Source: Anabas testudineus
Lineage: Eukaryota; Chordata; Actinopteri; Anabantiformes; Anabantidae
Assembly: GCF_900324465.2 (NCBI RefSeq)
Contig: NC_046617.1
Location: forward strand, 14,569,223 to 14,633,222
Direction: 5' to 3'
Length of the DNA: 64,000 nucleotides
Part shown: positions 12,236 through 24,250 of the stretch, piece by piece
Numbering within the stretch: position 1 is the first letter of the stretch
Layout of the letters: every line of letters starts with the position of its first letter
Notes under the pieces: model-generated
Seen by the model: the letters and a program-made list of their open reading frames with translations, nothing else
What the model was told of the DNA's origin: nothing
The model's database searches: none
Position numbers and translations under genes: made by a program

Positions 12236-13977
12236 GGCACCCTTCACACGCATGCGTGTGCGCGACACCTTAGGAGAGAGGTTACATTAGGCCGTATTTG
12301 TATTATTAATAAGATAATTATCCAGCTCTCATGTGCACCATCTGTAAGCTCTGTCACTGATACTGTTTAAATCATGGGTTAGCTAGTAAAACCTGCTAAT
12401 GCTAACTGCACCAGCCTGCAAACTATCTCTCTCTAGTGTTTAGTCACACTTTCTGCAGCATTAACATCCGAATCAAACTATCTACAAGTCGATTAAAGGA
12501 CAAAAAGACAAACCTCAGTTTGACTGATTCCGAGCAGGACGTTTCCACTTGTTCAGCTGAAGTGCTAATAAAATTATTATTTAACATTTCTGCATTCAGA
12601 GTAGGAAGTTATCGCGACATCAGCCGACATGTCAAATCCAAGACATTTAAATCGAGCCGGAAACATTCAACGAGCTGTTTTCATCAGTGAATCATGATGA
12701 AACATTAGTCAGATTGTTATAAATATGGAAATGTATACGTTTATAAAATATTCAGTTGAATTTATAGTCAATACTGAATTATGAATCAGTATTTTCATTA
12801 AATTAATTTTCGTTATAGATCTGTGGTCAGAATAAAACAGTTAAACTAACTTAATACAAACACTGTTATGTTTATATGAGAATCATTTTCTTGCTTCTAT
12901 TTATCAACTTTATCAAAGCAGGCATGTATTTACTGTAAGTACAAGTCTTCAGAGGAAAATGTCTGGCTTTGACTACATTTTTGATACTTGTAGTTACTAG
13001 TTACACAAATGTTTTATATGAAATCTAATGTGTTCATGACATGATCATGTTATAAAATGTGATGGATTTATATAGACCTAATTACCCTGTAGTAAATACA
13101 ATTGGTAAAAGGCTTTTGCACCCATGGTGCCATGTATGGCATCACCTACACAGGTGTTTACCTCATTTGCGTAATGATGATTATGCAGGTGTGTACACTG
13201 TGATTGACTGATTGTGAGGTTTTAGCTTTGTCATTCTTAAATTTGCTTATCTGATGTAATCAAAGTGGCCTTCAGTGGTGCCATTCTGCATTAAAGGTAC
13301 TTTTGACTCTTAAAGTACCCATTGAATGCAAGATTTTTATTTCTACCAACTTACAATAAATGTATCATATCATGCACTATTCTTTGTAAGATTGTATATT
13401 ACATGAAAAGAAGCATTGGATGTATCAAACATTTAATGCTGACAAACCAGTGGGCAATAATGTGCAAGCAAACATGCAAAGTATAATCAATTTTCTGAGT
13501 CAAAATAAAACAATGTTACAAAGCTTTGCAGACAAAGAAATGATTTTATGAATTTACAGATTTTCTTACACATATTTCTACATTTGTTATTCAGTGGCTC
13601 CCAGTCTTGTTGGTGTAGGTGTCAAATTTAAACACTGGGTAGAATAGCAGTCTATACATCAATATATCACATAAAACTAAATAGATTCTATAACTCCAAA
13701 TTTACAGATTAACAAACCTATTTGTCATTTAAAGCATTAAATTAATGGCCATATATTCCTTAAAACTGTAACACCAACATCAGCCAAACAAATCAAATAC
13801 AACTAAAACAAAGACAGACACGTTTACAGCCACATTATGGCTCAACATAGTGATTAAAATTTTCTGCCTTGACTGACAATGAATTAAATTTTATTTTAAA
13901 TGGGTTGAAGATGATTCGTAGATAGTTTAGTTGACTATGGACAGCTTGCAGTGTTGTAAGCGTGAGTGAACACGGCA
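12236..13977. other. Spacer between haghl and hagh
   Basis: Noncoding as far as I can see. The haghl-proximal part has an acceptor-like CTCTCTCCTAAG, then MRVKGA in frame with the haghl start, hinting at an unseen 5' exon. The part next to hagh is its AT-rich 3' UTR. No transposon with recognisable ends. Confidence 0.4.
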
Positions 13978-16892
13978 TCACTCCTTGGGCACCCGGAAAC
14001 CATCCTTCTCTTTCCGGAGGCTTCTCATTGTTTCGATCGGATTTGTCTGCTTAACGTGATCTTGAACAGACTTCTCTCTAAATTAAATGTCAAACAAGTT
14101 TAAGTAAGCGAGGCAGCACTTATAATCAGTTCTAAACAAATGAATCGGTCTGTAATACAGTAGTTACATACTTTACTCTCATAAAGGGGTTAAATGTGAA
14201 TTCATCTGCCAAAGTGGATGGAATCGTGGGTTCTCCATTGCTGCATTTCTCCTACAGAAATAAAAATGCATAGTTGAAAGGTTTTATTTTCAGTGGTTGA
14301 TTATCTAATTGAGGCAATGGCTGCTCAGATCTGAGAGGTCAAATAAATACCTTTGCCCATGCTAATTTCTTTAGAATTACTTCATTGTCTGGTTCCACAT
14401 GACGAGCAAATTTCAGATTGCTGACAGTGTATTCATGACCACAGTAAACACGCTGAAACACACACACACTATGGTTAGACATTCTTAAGGTGTTAATCAC
14501 TAAAAACTTATGCAAAATATTGCATTTTCAAAACCTCAAAATCATAAATGCATCTTACATTAACTGATAAAGAGTTACAGATTCTGTCCATCTTATAAAC
14601 ATCAACATTAACATTTAGCTCTTATCTCAAATGTTGTGTCAAAGACAAAGATTCATGTATATTGTGCTATACTGTATTAAGACTTCCTTTATACCTTTTA
14701 AACTGACATTACACTACGACGACTATAGATATTTACTGTTTCAGGAGGCAGGCGTCCCAGAATTTCTATCAAGGCTTTGTACATCTGCTCTGCTGTACCC
14801 TCGAAGAATTTACCACAACCTGCCACAAACAGCGTGTCCCCTGCATGGGAATAAATGAATTGACCTTAGGGTATTGGGCAACAACAGGTCACACAGGACT
14901 GATTTGTTTCTGCATCAATACAGACTGATCAGGCTTGACAGGTTAAATGTTTTGTCAGACACTAGATTGTCTCCAGTATCATGTGGTGATTATCTGTGCA
15001 GCTCATCTGACCTACAGGGTTAATTTAATTATACCTGTGAAAACAGCTGGTGGCTCAGTGCTGTTTTCTTTTGTCACATAGTAGCAGATGTGACCAGTTG
15101 TGTGACATGGTGTAAACAGACATTTGACATTTAGTGATCCAAGCTGAAAAAGAATGAAACCAGAGAAAAGAGAAGACATCAGTCAATTGGATCTTAGAGT
15201 GCATTTGGATTATATGATTCATGACTTGGTCTTACTTTGAAATTGTGGGAATGGGAAACTTTCTTTGTCAGAGCATCAACTCTGTCATCCCCTCCGTAGA
15301 CCTTCAGCCCTGGCATTATCTTCACCATCTTTTCATTTCCACTAGCATGGTCCCTGTAGAGAAAAAAATTATCAGTAAGTCATTACAACTTATACGAGAA
15401 GGTTGTTCAGCACGCTTTATTTATTTATGCCCTAGAACGCTAGCTATTATTATTGTATGCATATTGTTGTAGACAGGGTAAACTTGTTTGGTAAAATTTA
15501 ACATGTTGCCTACCAATGATGATGAGTGGTCAGAATTGTTGTGAGTTTTACGCCATGTTTTCTTACAGCCTCCACAACCTGATGAAGAAACAAAAGTTCA
15601 CGACTGAAGTAGTGCTTATATGTAATGTTGATTAATTTATCTTTAAACAATTATTCGCTGACAGTTTTGATAAACAATATTGTTCAAGTAAACATTAGAG
15701 CTGCCCATGTGATAGGCAAAAACTCAATTCAATATAATTAAATTAAATGTTAATTGTATAGAGAGATGTTACCTCAAGATACTTTAAAGAATACAGAATA
15801 TTACAATATATAATATTATAATACCAATGTATTATTTAAAAAAGTGTTAATATAACATAGCCAACATAATATAGTGAGAAAAGTATTTATTATCAGAAGT
15901 CCTCTTGCCAGAGTGTCTAAAGATGTTTGATTACTGATGAAAGATTACTGATTATCTATTGGCAAACCAAATAAAAATAGTGTATTTCTGTGACCACAAA
16001 CTTTATACTGCAGTGTGCATTTAAACTGCATTTTGATGTTTGTAGAGGTTGGTTAAGTTATTGTTGTGAAATTTAAAAAAAAGTAGTCTTGAGCACAGTA
16101 TATTTTATGACAATAACATACTTCAAACACTGTTATAGAAAATTTTTTAGAAGAAAAGTACAATACTCAATTTTGACATTATGAAGTTGGATACGATAAA
16201 AAAAGTACTGTGATGAATAACATAGCACATGCACAGACCTTAATTGGCTCCACAGGGTCAACAATGGCTGCTTCTTTCGTGTCTGCATCAATCAGGAGGT
16301 ACATGTAGTTGTCACTGAGCGCTGGGACAAGTTCAACCCTCATATTTGCTTGTTCCACCAGAGAAGTTTTCCTCACTGCGCTGTGAAGGAGAGCAGCTGC
16401 TTGGGCCTGGACTTCCACAGGTGCTGCGTAAGAGGACAAGTCAATATTTGACAGATGCCTATGTCTGACTGAAATGAGGACACTCTCTGTTAGTCTTTGT
16501 CAACTCTCTGTATTCGTAGAGAAACTGTACTTACTGCGACACCTGACACACTGGTTAACGTTGAACGTTAGCTAACACATGAATGTGCACATTGATTAGC
16601 TTTCTTTTTTTTTTATCACCTAACTAGCTGAATATGGCTGTCACTGAGAAGATTATGTAACAGAGTAGAGACGTCTGCTCGGAAGGGCCATCTGTGTTTG
16701 CTCTGGCAGCTCTCTACTCAAGACGCGACAAAAGATAAACATGATACCAGCCCCTAAATGTTAATGTACACAAGCTAACATGCTAAACGCCTGTGTGCTA
16801 ATGTTGAAAAGTCGTGTGGACGTACCAAATCTTAAAGCAGTCGCAGCTCCTATTAGAGTGCAGGCACTCCCTACTAGTGACTTGAATAGCAT
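13978..16892 (-). CDS. hagh: Hydroxyacylglutathione hydrolase, mitochondrial/cytosolic (glyoxalase II)
   Basis: Glyoxalase II: hydrolyses S-D-lactoylglutathione to D-lactate and glutathione, the second step of methylglyoxal detoxification. Nine exons: 16892-16826, 16468-16239, 15578-15514, 15353-15236, 15143-15035, 14840-14737, 14452-14351, 14251-14172 and 14077-13978, in frame, 324 aa. The first about 64 residues are basic and acid-poor at the start ([22 protein letters not shown]), as expected of a mitochondrial presequence. An internal Met65 ([16 protein letters not shown]) would give a 260-aa cytosolic form, the same size as the human internal-start product. The ligand motifs [20 protein letters not shown] and CGHEYT are intact. 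The glutathione-pocket Lys is kept (CGKFFEG), with Phe at the Tyr145 position. Exon 8 ends at a strong GTATGT donor; a GTAAAG six bases earlier would break the frame. Head-to-head with fahd1, as in human. Confidence 0.96.
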
Positions 16893-17294
16893 AACAACAA
16901 TATGTAACGTTATGGCCTAATCATGTTCGTATAAACCACAAAAGTTTAGTTCTGCTTCATTCCGCCTCCGCCCCCTCTTCAGTCCCAACCTCCAGGCTCC
17001 ACCAATCAAGTCTGGGGGAGTTGATCGTGATTAATTAGGCACACGTGAATAATACAAGTATGAATAAGATACAAGTAGGGAATATGTGAGGTATGTTATT
17101 GTACCTTTTCGCTATGTTTAATTACCATAAACACGGATTTTGTAACACGTTTTTATTTTTGCGTTGGTTGTTTGTCCCTTCAGGCTCGCCGTAGGTAAAT
17201 AATCTGCCTGTACGGAAGCTGAGTGTAGGTCAAAGTTTAGTAAAGGAGGTGCTGACAGCTTCGAGGGAGGCAGAAACCTTTTCTCTTAGTCACA
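16893..17294. promoter_or_regulatory. Bidirectional promoter region hagh/fahd1
   Basis: About 400 bp separate the two diverging start codons. It contains a C-rich GC-box-like stretch (about 16962-16978, CCGCCTCCGCCCCCTC) and a CCAAT box at 17002-17006. No TATA box stands at a convincing position. These are typical of housekeeping bidirectional promoters; the transcription starts are inferred, not seen. Confidence 0.55.
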
Positions 17295-17957
17295 ATGACA
17301 ACGCGAAATATATCTCGGTTTTGGGAATGGGGAAGGAAGATTATTTGTGTTGGGAGGAACTATGCGGACCACGCCAAAGAGCTGAAGAACGCGATTCCCA
17401 CAGAGCCCGTCCTGTTCTTGAAGCCTCCATCTGCATATGTCAAAGAGGGCTCCCCCATCCTGGTTCCTCTGTACACCAGCAACTTGCACCATGAAGTCGA
17501 GTTAGGGGTGGTGATCGGTAAAGGGGGCACAGCCATCGCACAGTCCTCGGCTATGGAGCACGTTGCAGGTTACGCACTGTGCTTGGACATGACAGCTCGA
17601 GACATCCAGGACGAGTGCAAGTCCAAGGGTCTGCCCTGGACCCTTGCCAAAGCTTTCAACACCTCCTGTCCTGTCAGTGAGTTCATCCCCAGAGAGCGCA
17701 TCCCCGACCCGAGTAACATCAAGCTTTGGCTAAAGGTGAATGACCAGCTGAGACAGAGCGGCTCCACCTCTCAGATGATGTTTTCCATCCCCTATCTAAT
17801 CAGCTACATCAGCGACTTCATCACCCTGGAGGAGGGGGATCTCATCCTGACAGGGACCCCTAAAGGAGTCTCCGCCGTGCAGGAGCATGACGAGCTGCAG
17901 GCTGGGATCGAAGACGTTGTCACAATGAGCTTCAGAGTGCAAAGACAAGAGCAGTAG
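17295..17957 (+). CDS. fahd1: Fumarylacetoacetate hydrolase domain-containing 1 (acylpyruvase / oxaloacetate decarboxylase)
   Basis: Single-exon gene, 220 aa; human FAHD1 is of similar length and also intronless in its main form. It is a mitochondrial Mg2+-dependent enzyme that hydrolyses acylpyruvates and decarboxylates oxaloacetate. The whole chain is one FAH domain. The metal ligands are visible as Glu67 and Glu69 in HHEVELG and Asp98 in CLDMTARD. Further catalytic-region motifs are KGLPWTLAKAFNTSCPVS and LTGTPKGV. The N-terminus (MTTRNISRFWEWGRKIICVGRNYADH) matches the mammalian SRFWEWGKNIVCVGRNYADH region, supporting this ATG. A polyadenylation signal ATTAAA lies at 18196-18201. It probably shares a promoter region with hagh. 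Confidence 0.97.
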   Translation: MTTRNISRFWEWGRKIICVGRNYADHAKELKNAIPTEPVLFLKPPSAYVKEGSPILVPLYTSNLHHEVELGVVIGKGGTAIAQSSAMEHVAGYALCLDMTARDIQDECKSKGLPWTLAKAFNTSCPVSEFIPRERIPDPSNIKLWLKVNDQLRQSGSTSQMMFSIPYLISYISDFITLEEGDLILTGTPKGVSAVQEHDELQAGIEDVVTMSFRVQRQEQ

Positions 17958-19506
17958 TGAAAACAAAAGACACTAATGAAGCCAAAGAAACATGTGGCAT
18001 GAGAGGAGAGTGATTTTACATTTAAGTTTTAATTTATTTCTTTTAACAATCGGTCAAAAATCTGTGTGCATCAACAGATGGCAGTGTTGTGCCATCAAAT
18101 CCATACTGCCTTGTACTTTCTGAGAAGAAAGTTGTAGAAACTGTTTTATTACATCAGTTTATCTCAGGATTTGCTGTAATTACTGAATCAGGGATATTAA
18201 AGTAATTCATTACATGTTGTCAGTGTCTTTGTTTAGGTCACCAGCTGAGATCACCTGCTGAAGTTAGATGGGAATCACTTTGTGTATTATAGAGTATTTT
18301 GTATTAATAATTTGGATTAGCTAATTTTAGCTTTCAAGTAAATGTTGAGTAGTATTAACATAAAGGCTTGAGTACAAATGTATACAGTATATATATTTAT
18401 ATACTACAGTTGATTACTGCTAAGACAAAATAAATGACTCATGATTTCAGTGACTGTAACATCTCACAGGTTAGCACCATCAGCAATATCCTAAATTTTA
18501 ACATTGATGTACAATAAACATGATAATATGAGGACCAAGAAAGCATTTTAACTTCGGTGAGTCTGTTTTCAGAGATTTGTCTATAAACCTCAGGGTCAGT
18601 GGTTCAAACCCAAATGAAAACCTTGATCTCCCCAAGGTGATCAATAAAATATGTCATTAATATTGTAATTTATACACTCCACAACTGGTTAAAGTCACAA
18701 AAAGTACAATATTTCACTTTGCAATATACATGATTACAATAGTCTTGAGTCGGTACAGTGCAATAGTAAATTACATAATTTTGTATTATGTTGCAACTTG
18801 CCAAACACATTTTTGCTGAAAACAGCAAATTCATAACATAAGGTGGAGTTGACTTTAGTAAAGCCTAATGCACAATATATGACAAGTGAGTCCTGTCAGT
18901 GACTATAAAATACCAGTGTAAAACCTTCACTTACATCTGAAATGCTAATTTGATTTAGTGGTGCAGCAACAATTACCTTAACTATATGATAACAATATAA
19001 AGACCAACCTAGTAACCAAACTTTTCACACTGTGAGCATTTTTAGCTTGTCTCATAAAATTATCTCACCAGAAGATTTCCTAGAATAATTTTAAACAGCA
19101 CAGCCTTCATTTATGTGGAGTATCTTCCAGACACTTCAAAGTTACATAAAGTTTATCCCAGATAAGTTCAAGTTGAGAAAATAGTCGTGTTAGTGTTGGA
19201 TTTTAGAGGGCTCACGGTTTGGCATTAGGTACCTGTGGTTCCTCTTAAAGTTGGAACACATCATGCTGCTTGTAGGATTAGCTGGGGTGTGTTTTCTTTA
19301 CTACCACGACAAGAGAGAGAGAGACACTCACACACCATGTTTCTGCTCCAAACAACCATATGGACAAACGTTTTGATATGTTTTAATAACTTCACAGTGA
19401 ACTGCGTTAATGCTTCAATATATGTTGGGTCTTTGGCACACAAAAAAAAAACAGCTTTGCCAAAACCACTTCATAAAACAATATGAAATGCGGTAATTCT
19501 TTTCAC
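17958..19506. other. fahd1 3' UTR and AT-rich intergenic DNA
   Basis: The fahd1 3' UTR probably ends soon after 18201. The rest is AT-rich with no coding region, structured RNA or complete repeat that I could recognise. Confidence 0.4.
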
Positions 19507-19758
19507 CCAGTGAATTTTTCACTTCCAGGCAGCACGCCTTCACCATATCCACATTCTTTCTGGTCTGTTCAACATCTGTTCCAGGTTCAATTACAATATT
19601 CCCACAGGCTTCTCTGTTTTCAGGATCAATCAGAGCCTCCATCAACCTGTCCCTGGCTGGTTTGCTGTAACCTGAGTATGTGTACATCATCTTCCCAAAC
19701 CTGTAGTTGTAGGGCATGTTGTCTCCAAGACTGACAGTACCCTGACCCTCAGGGGACT
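19507..19758 (-). CDS. Unrecognised coding-like exon
   Basis: A 252-nt open stretch bounded by a possible acceptor (ACTCCAG, minus strand, at 19759) and a possible donor (GTGAAAAG at 19506). It encodes about 84 residues of balanced, charged composition, including MPYNYRFGKMMYTYSGYSK, RDRLMEALIDPENREACG and VKACCLEVKNSLG. I do not recognise the family. A stop lies just upstream of the acceptor, consistent with exon limits. I could find no partner exons in the neighbouring kilobases. It may be a relic exon of a lost gene, one exon of a gene with distant parts, or a chance open frame. The amino-acid composition argues mildly against chance. Confidence 0.3.
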
Positions 19759-22700
19759 CTGGAGTTATTTATTTCAATCATTAGAACAGTTATGACAGAT
19801 TCAATTAGATTTGGGATTTGGGAAATGTAGTCATGGCCTGTTTCTTCTCTAAAACATTACAAAAAACCTTTAGATAGAATCCATTTGTAAACTGACATGT
19901 ATTAACTCAGCATATGGTCACCCCTGGTGACCAAATGCTGGGCTCAGGTGCTGTCTTTTATAAGATATGAATCATACTATTCATTGTCCCTGTGTGACTT
20001 AAAGTATTACACCCTCACAGGTTTTAACAATGGCATCAAAGCACAAGCTCAGCTCTGGTTTAGCGTTTACCACATGAAGCAGTGTGTTGTCACTGAGTAG
20101 GAGCCTGAGAACGATAATTTGATAGTTCTAAGGCAGAGGGGATTACGTTGAGACCACAGTCTTCCGACACAGACTAAAATACTAACAATGATGTGATATC
20201 CATATTGATATTGAGCAAGAAGTCAAAAATACTTTTCCATTGATAAGAGCTTAAGAAATGACCCCCTGGTAACCTTTTAACTTTTAACACAATCAGCATC
20301 ATCAATAAAATCTTTCATATCTTTTGTACTTTGTTTTTTAAAATGCTGAAGCAAATCCCGGTCAGCTTCAGTGTTGTTGCTGTTACACCAGCAGTTGAAA
20401 ATGAAATGTAACATGCTTTATGTGTCACATTACAGCAGAAATGTTATTAGCCATCAATCTTATTTAGTGCAGAGGAATCTTGCTTGAGGTGATTAGGTCA
20501 AATCTCTGAGGTTCACACAGAAAACAGCTTCAACAGAAATGAAAGCTAGAGCATGTATCAATGTTTTATCCTTTAGTGAAATCAAATTTTGTGTTTTTTT
20601 ATAGTAATTATAGTTGAAATGATGAAATATTTTACTTGAACTTTTAAAAGGAAATGTACACACAGTCTAGTTTTAATAATAAAATGCACACATGCTATAA
20701 TAAATATCACCCTTAGATTATTGAAACGCATCAGAAAATTTGCACTGGCCTTTTCATAGTAGATGAAAGCACCAGCCCTTGACATGCAATTTATTTGAAG
20801 GCAGGGCAACATGTGAAAATGTTTTACAGCTTGGCAACATGTGAGTGTTTTCAGAAAATGACCATTCGTAATGCCTCACTTTGCGTGCTGCATGGTGTGT
20901 CACCAGACGGTGCTGTGTTGTAGCCATTCTTAGAAACAAACCACCATCACATGCAACCATGGGAAGGACTGCGCCAGAGAGGAAGCATGTGACATAGCAC
21001 ATCAAAAAAGACATGAACTCATAGGGCCAGGACCATGTCATTTTATTTTGGTGAAGACAGTGGGGCTACTGAAGCGGTCTACACTGGATATACCTTGTCT
21101 TCTTTCCATGTGCCTCAAAACATTGATATGTTTTGACAGGTTCCCCTGCATGCCAATTACAGGGTAAATTATTCAGTGTCTCAGACTGTATGAATAAGTG
21201 GGTGCTTGGGATTTATAAAACCACACAGCAAATCAAGGACCAATTTGTGATTTTATTTTTATAGTCCAAACTGTAGGCCAATCATTTATTCTTGCAGAAT
21301 AATGAATGGGGTCTTTGGCAGATGAAAAGAAACCATGCATGAAGACCAGGTGCGACCCTCCTGCTTTCATTCAGAGAAATTGACCACACCTCGTGTGTGA
21401 ACATTGTGTTTGAAGATGCAGGTGGAAAGCAATGTGGGCAGTGTACCATGGAGCATATTGTGGACTTAACAACTAAACACAGGATTTGATTTTAGCATGC
21501 TTCTTCCATATGTGTTGTAATTTCTCTAAGCCAAATAAAAATGAATGCTTTTCCAAAAGTGTTTCCAGAAGTAGAGTTCTTTATTTTTTTATTTTAAGAA
21601 TGCAGCTTTATTCTTTGTCTGTGACAGGTTTCCATGCACTTGGCAGCAATGTCTCACTTAGAACCTCATCAACCAAGTTTAAGTCTCTCTATAAATGTTG
21701 ATTGTTCAAGTTTTCCAATCAAGACCCAACATAGAGTCCAAAGCTGGTATATTGTAGACTAAAATGGCAACTGAAACGCGAACAGAAAAACAACATTATA
21801 AAATCCTATTGTAAAAATTCTTAATCCTATATTCAAAAAAGTCCCTCAATTTCTGTGGAGCTGCCATGACCATTTTAAAATGTATATAGCCCAAATTACA
21901 TTCTCAACAATTAAAGCTGGAGTCACAATTTAACAAGATGCTGTGAGGGCTTAACCACAGAGAAGAGAGAAAATCCCCCAACATTTATTCCCTGAATTGA
22001 AGGAGACTGTGGTATGGGTGGAAAATGTGTGGAGTCCTTAGTATGAACTGTCTTCATTTGTGGCTGCTCAAGGGGAAACCACTTTTACACTAATCCTACT
22101 TTTTTATCTGCTGCGTACAAATCAACCTTGTCTTCAACCCAGACCTCAGAGTGGTTCATCCCTCCTGTGGAGCGTTTCTCTCTAGTCTGCCATGTGCCCG
22201 TCGTTCCCAAAAAAAAGAGTCAGCACACAAATATATATCCCTCATCATGCTTAATCTCAAATAGTCGCAGTGGCCTGTAACTCAATCCACGTTTGGCAAT
22301 TTCCACTCATGCAAAAAATCCACAATGGTAGGAATTGATGGCATGCTTTAAATTGTGGGTTCGGATTCTTGGAAGCTGCATGTCAGCTAAAGCTAAACAA
22401 ATTACTATCCCCATGAGAAAGGAAGATTTGGAGTTGTGTTGACCTTTAATTTATTGTCTTTGTCTTTGAGTTGTTTTGAGCGACTGCAACCCAGAATATC
22501 CTGTATTTCAAAGAAATGTAGAAGAAAAATATAACAATTCTATAGTATGGATTTAACATAAGCATGGGGTCTGACTCATTTTGACTTTGAGTTGTTGCAT
22601 TAAGGACATTCTGCTATCAATAGCAGAATGTCATAAATCTGCTGGACACCATGACAGGCGACATCCTTCTCTAGCTGTGTGCTGTCGAACCTTTGACATG

Positions 22701-22984
22701 GCTAATTAGGTGCTACTTACAAGCAGAGAGTAATACTAAGTGGTTTGAGCCAGCTTTCCGTAGCCTAAATGGCTTCAGTCACAGTTTCATGGAAGTGCCA
22801 CAGCCTGCTCAAGACTCCTACCATTGTCCACACTTGTCTAGCTTCAGTGATCCTACAAGTAATAATCAGTTATATCAGAGAATCACACTCTGCCTTAGCA
22901 CATCTTCAAAACACAAGCCCTACCCTAATGTTATTTTGCTAGTGTATTTTCTTTTACATCATGAGTATATGGTTAACATGGAGA

Positions 22985-23140
22985 GAGATGGCACCACCTC
23001 TCATCTTACAGGTCTTATAGGATATGCTGCTGACATCCTGGTGCCAGATACAAGAGGATGCCTTCAGAGGGTTTGTGGAGTCTGTGCAGAAGAGTGGGGC
23101 TTACACATTATTAGGCAGGTGGTTTTAATGATGATGTAAT
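22985..23140 (+). mobile_element. Tc1-like dispersed repeat, 3' fragment
   Basis: The stretch GGTGCCAGATACAAGAGGAT onward, then CTTCAGAGGGTTTGTGGAGT and ending CACATTATTAGGCAGGTGG, resembles the 3' end of a very common fish repeat. There it encodes a Tc1-like transposase C-terminus followed by the element end. Only the end is present and it is degenerate; the family assignment is from memory. Confidence 0.45.
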
Positions 23141-24165
23141 TTGTCATTCTACTTTCTGAGAGCTCTTTTTCTTTTTTCTTTCAGATATTGCATCCAGACT
23201 TTGTTGCCAGCAACAAGAACTCTTTTTTTCCTGAGTTACAAACAGTACAACACATTAATTGTTTCAGTCAGTGGCACAATGATTCATAAGATGTGTACAG
23301 AATCGGGTCAAAACACAATGCTGTGGATGTGTCCACACATTTTTAGACATTTCTGAGTAATAATACTGTACATATACTTATCTTATCATATCCCATTATG
23401 GAGCTGAACTGATAACATGAATAAAAAAGACATTAAGACACTTCTTACTACAAATGTCTGGAGTTGTGACACCCTTGTACTTTATTGAATAAAATCAAAT
23501 TGTGAATTTACTGAACTGCCGTGCACCTAAAGTGTCGATGACAGAGTTGTAAAACATGACTAAATGCTGGTGGTGTCTACAAATTCCTGCGGCAGCCACA
23601 AGTGGTGGTTGGTTGCTTATGAGCTCATATGTGCAAATATAGACCAGAAGCACTATTGTAAGGTTTGCCTGCTTAGATCACAGAGTGGGGTGAAGTTATG
23701 GTTTATTAAATGTAAATCTTCTGTAGATATTCATACATTTCATCGTCATGTTCCACTTTCAAGAGATTTTCATCGTCATCGTCATCATTTCTCCAATTAA
23801 ATTTCTCACATCATTACCAGTGTTTAGTGACAACTATAGACTATGCTGAGTGTCCTGCTGATGTAATGAAACTTAACGACTGGGTTAGCTCTGGTAACGC
23901 TCATACTAACATCTTTGCCAGATGACAGAAATGGGAAATCAGTTATCTTTAATGCCTGCTGCAGGGTTGGCACCACAAAAAGGCAACTATCAGTGTGACT
24001 GGTGAAATAGAACAGTAAAAGCGGGCACAGATGAAGTGAGCCAGGCACATTTAAATTTTAGTAAGGCCCACTAAAACTAATGCCAGACATATAAACCAGA
24101 GCAGCAAAGCGACAGAAATACTGACTGGAATTAGAGGAGGCAAGACGTGTAGAGAGAGCCAAAGC

Positions 24166-24167
<2 letters not shown>

Positions 24168-24247
<80 letters not shown>
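24168..24247. repeat. (TG)n microsatellite
   Basis: Uninterrupted TG dinucleotide run of about 80 bases. On the minus strand it creates spurious His-Thr repeat open frames that are not genes. Confidence 0.97.

Positions 24248-24250
<3 letters not shown>

Noticed and set aside
22693-23139. 148-codon open frame on the plus strand
   Set aside because: No recognisable domain in its first part; its end runs into a Tc1-like repeat fragment.
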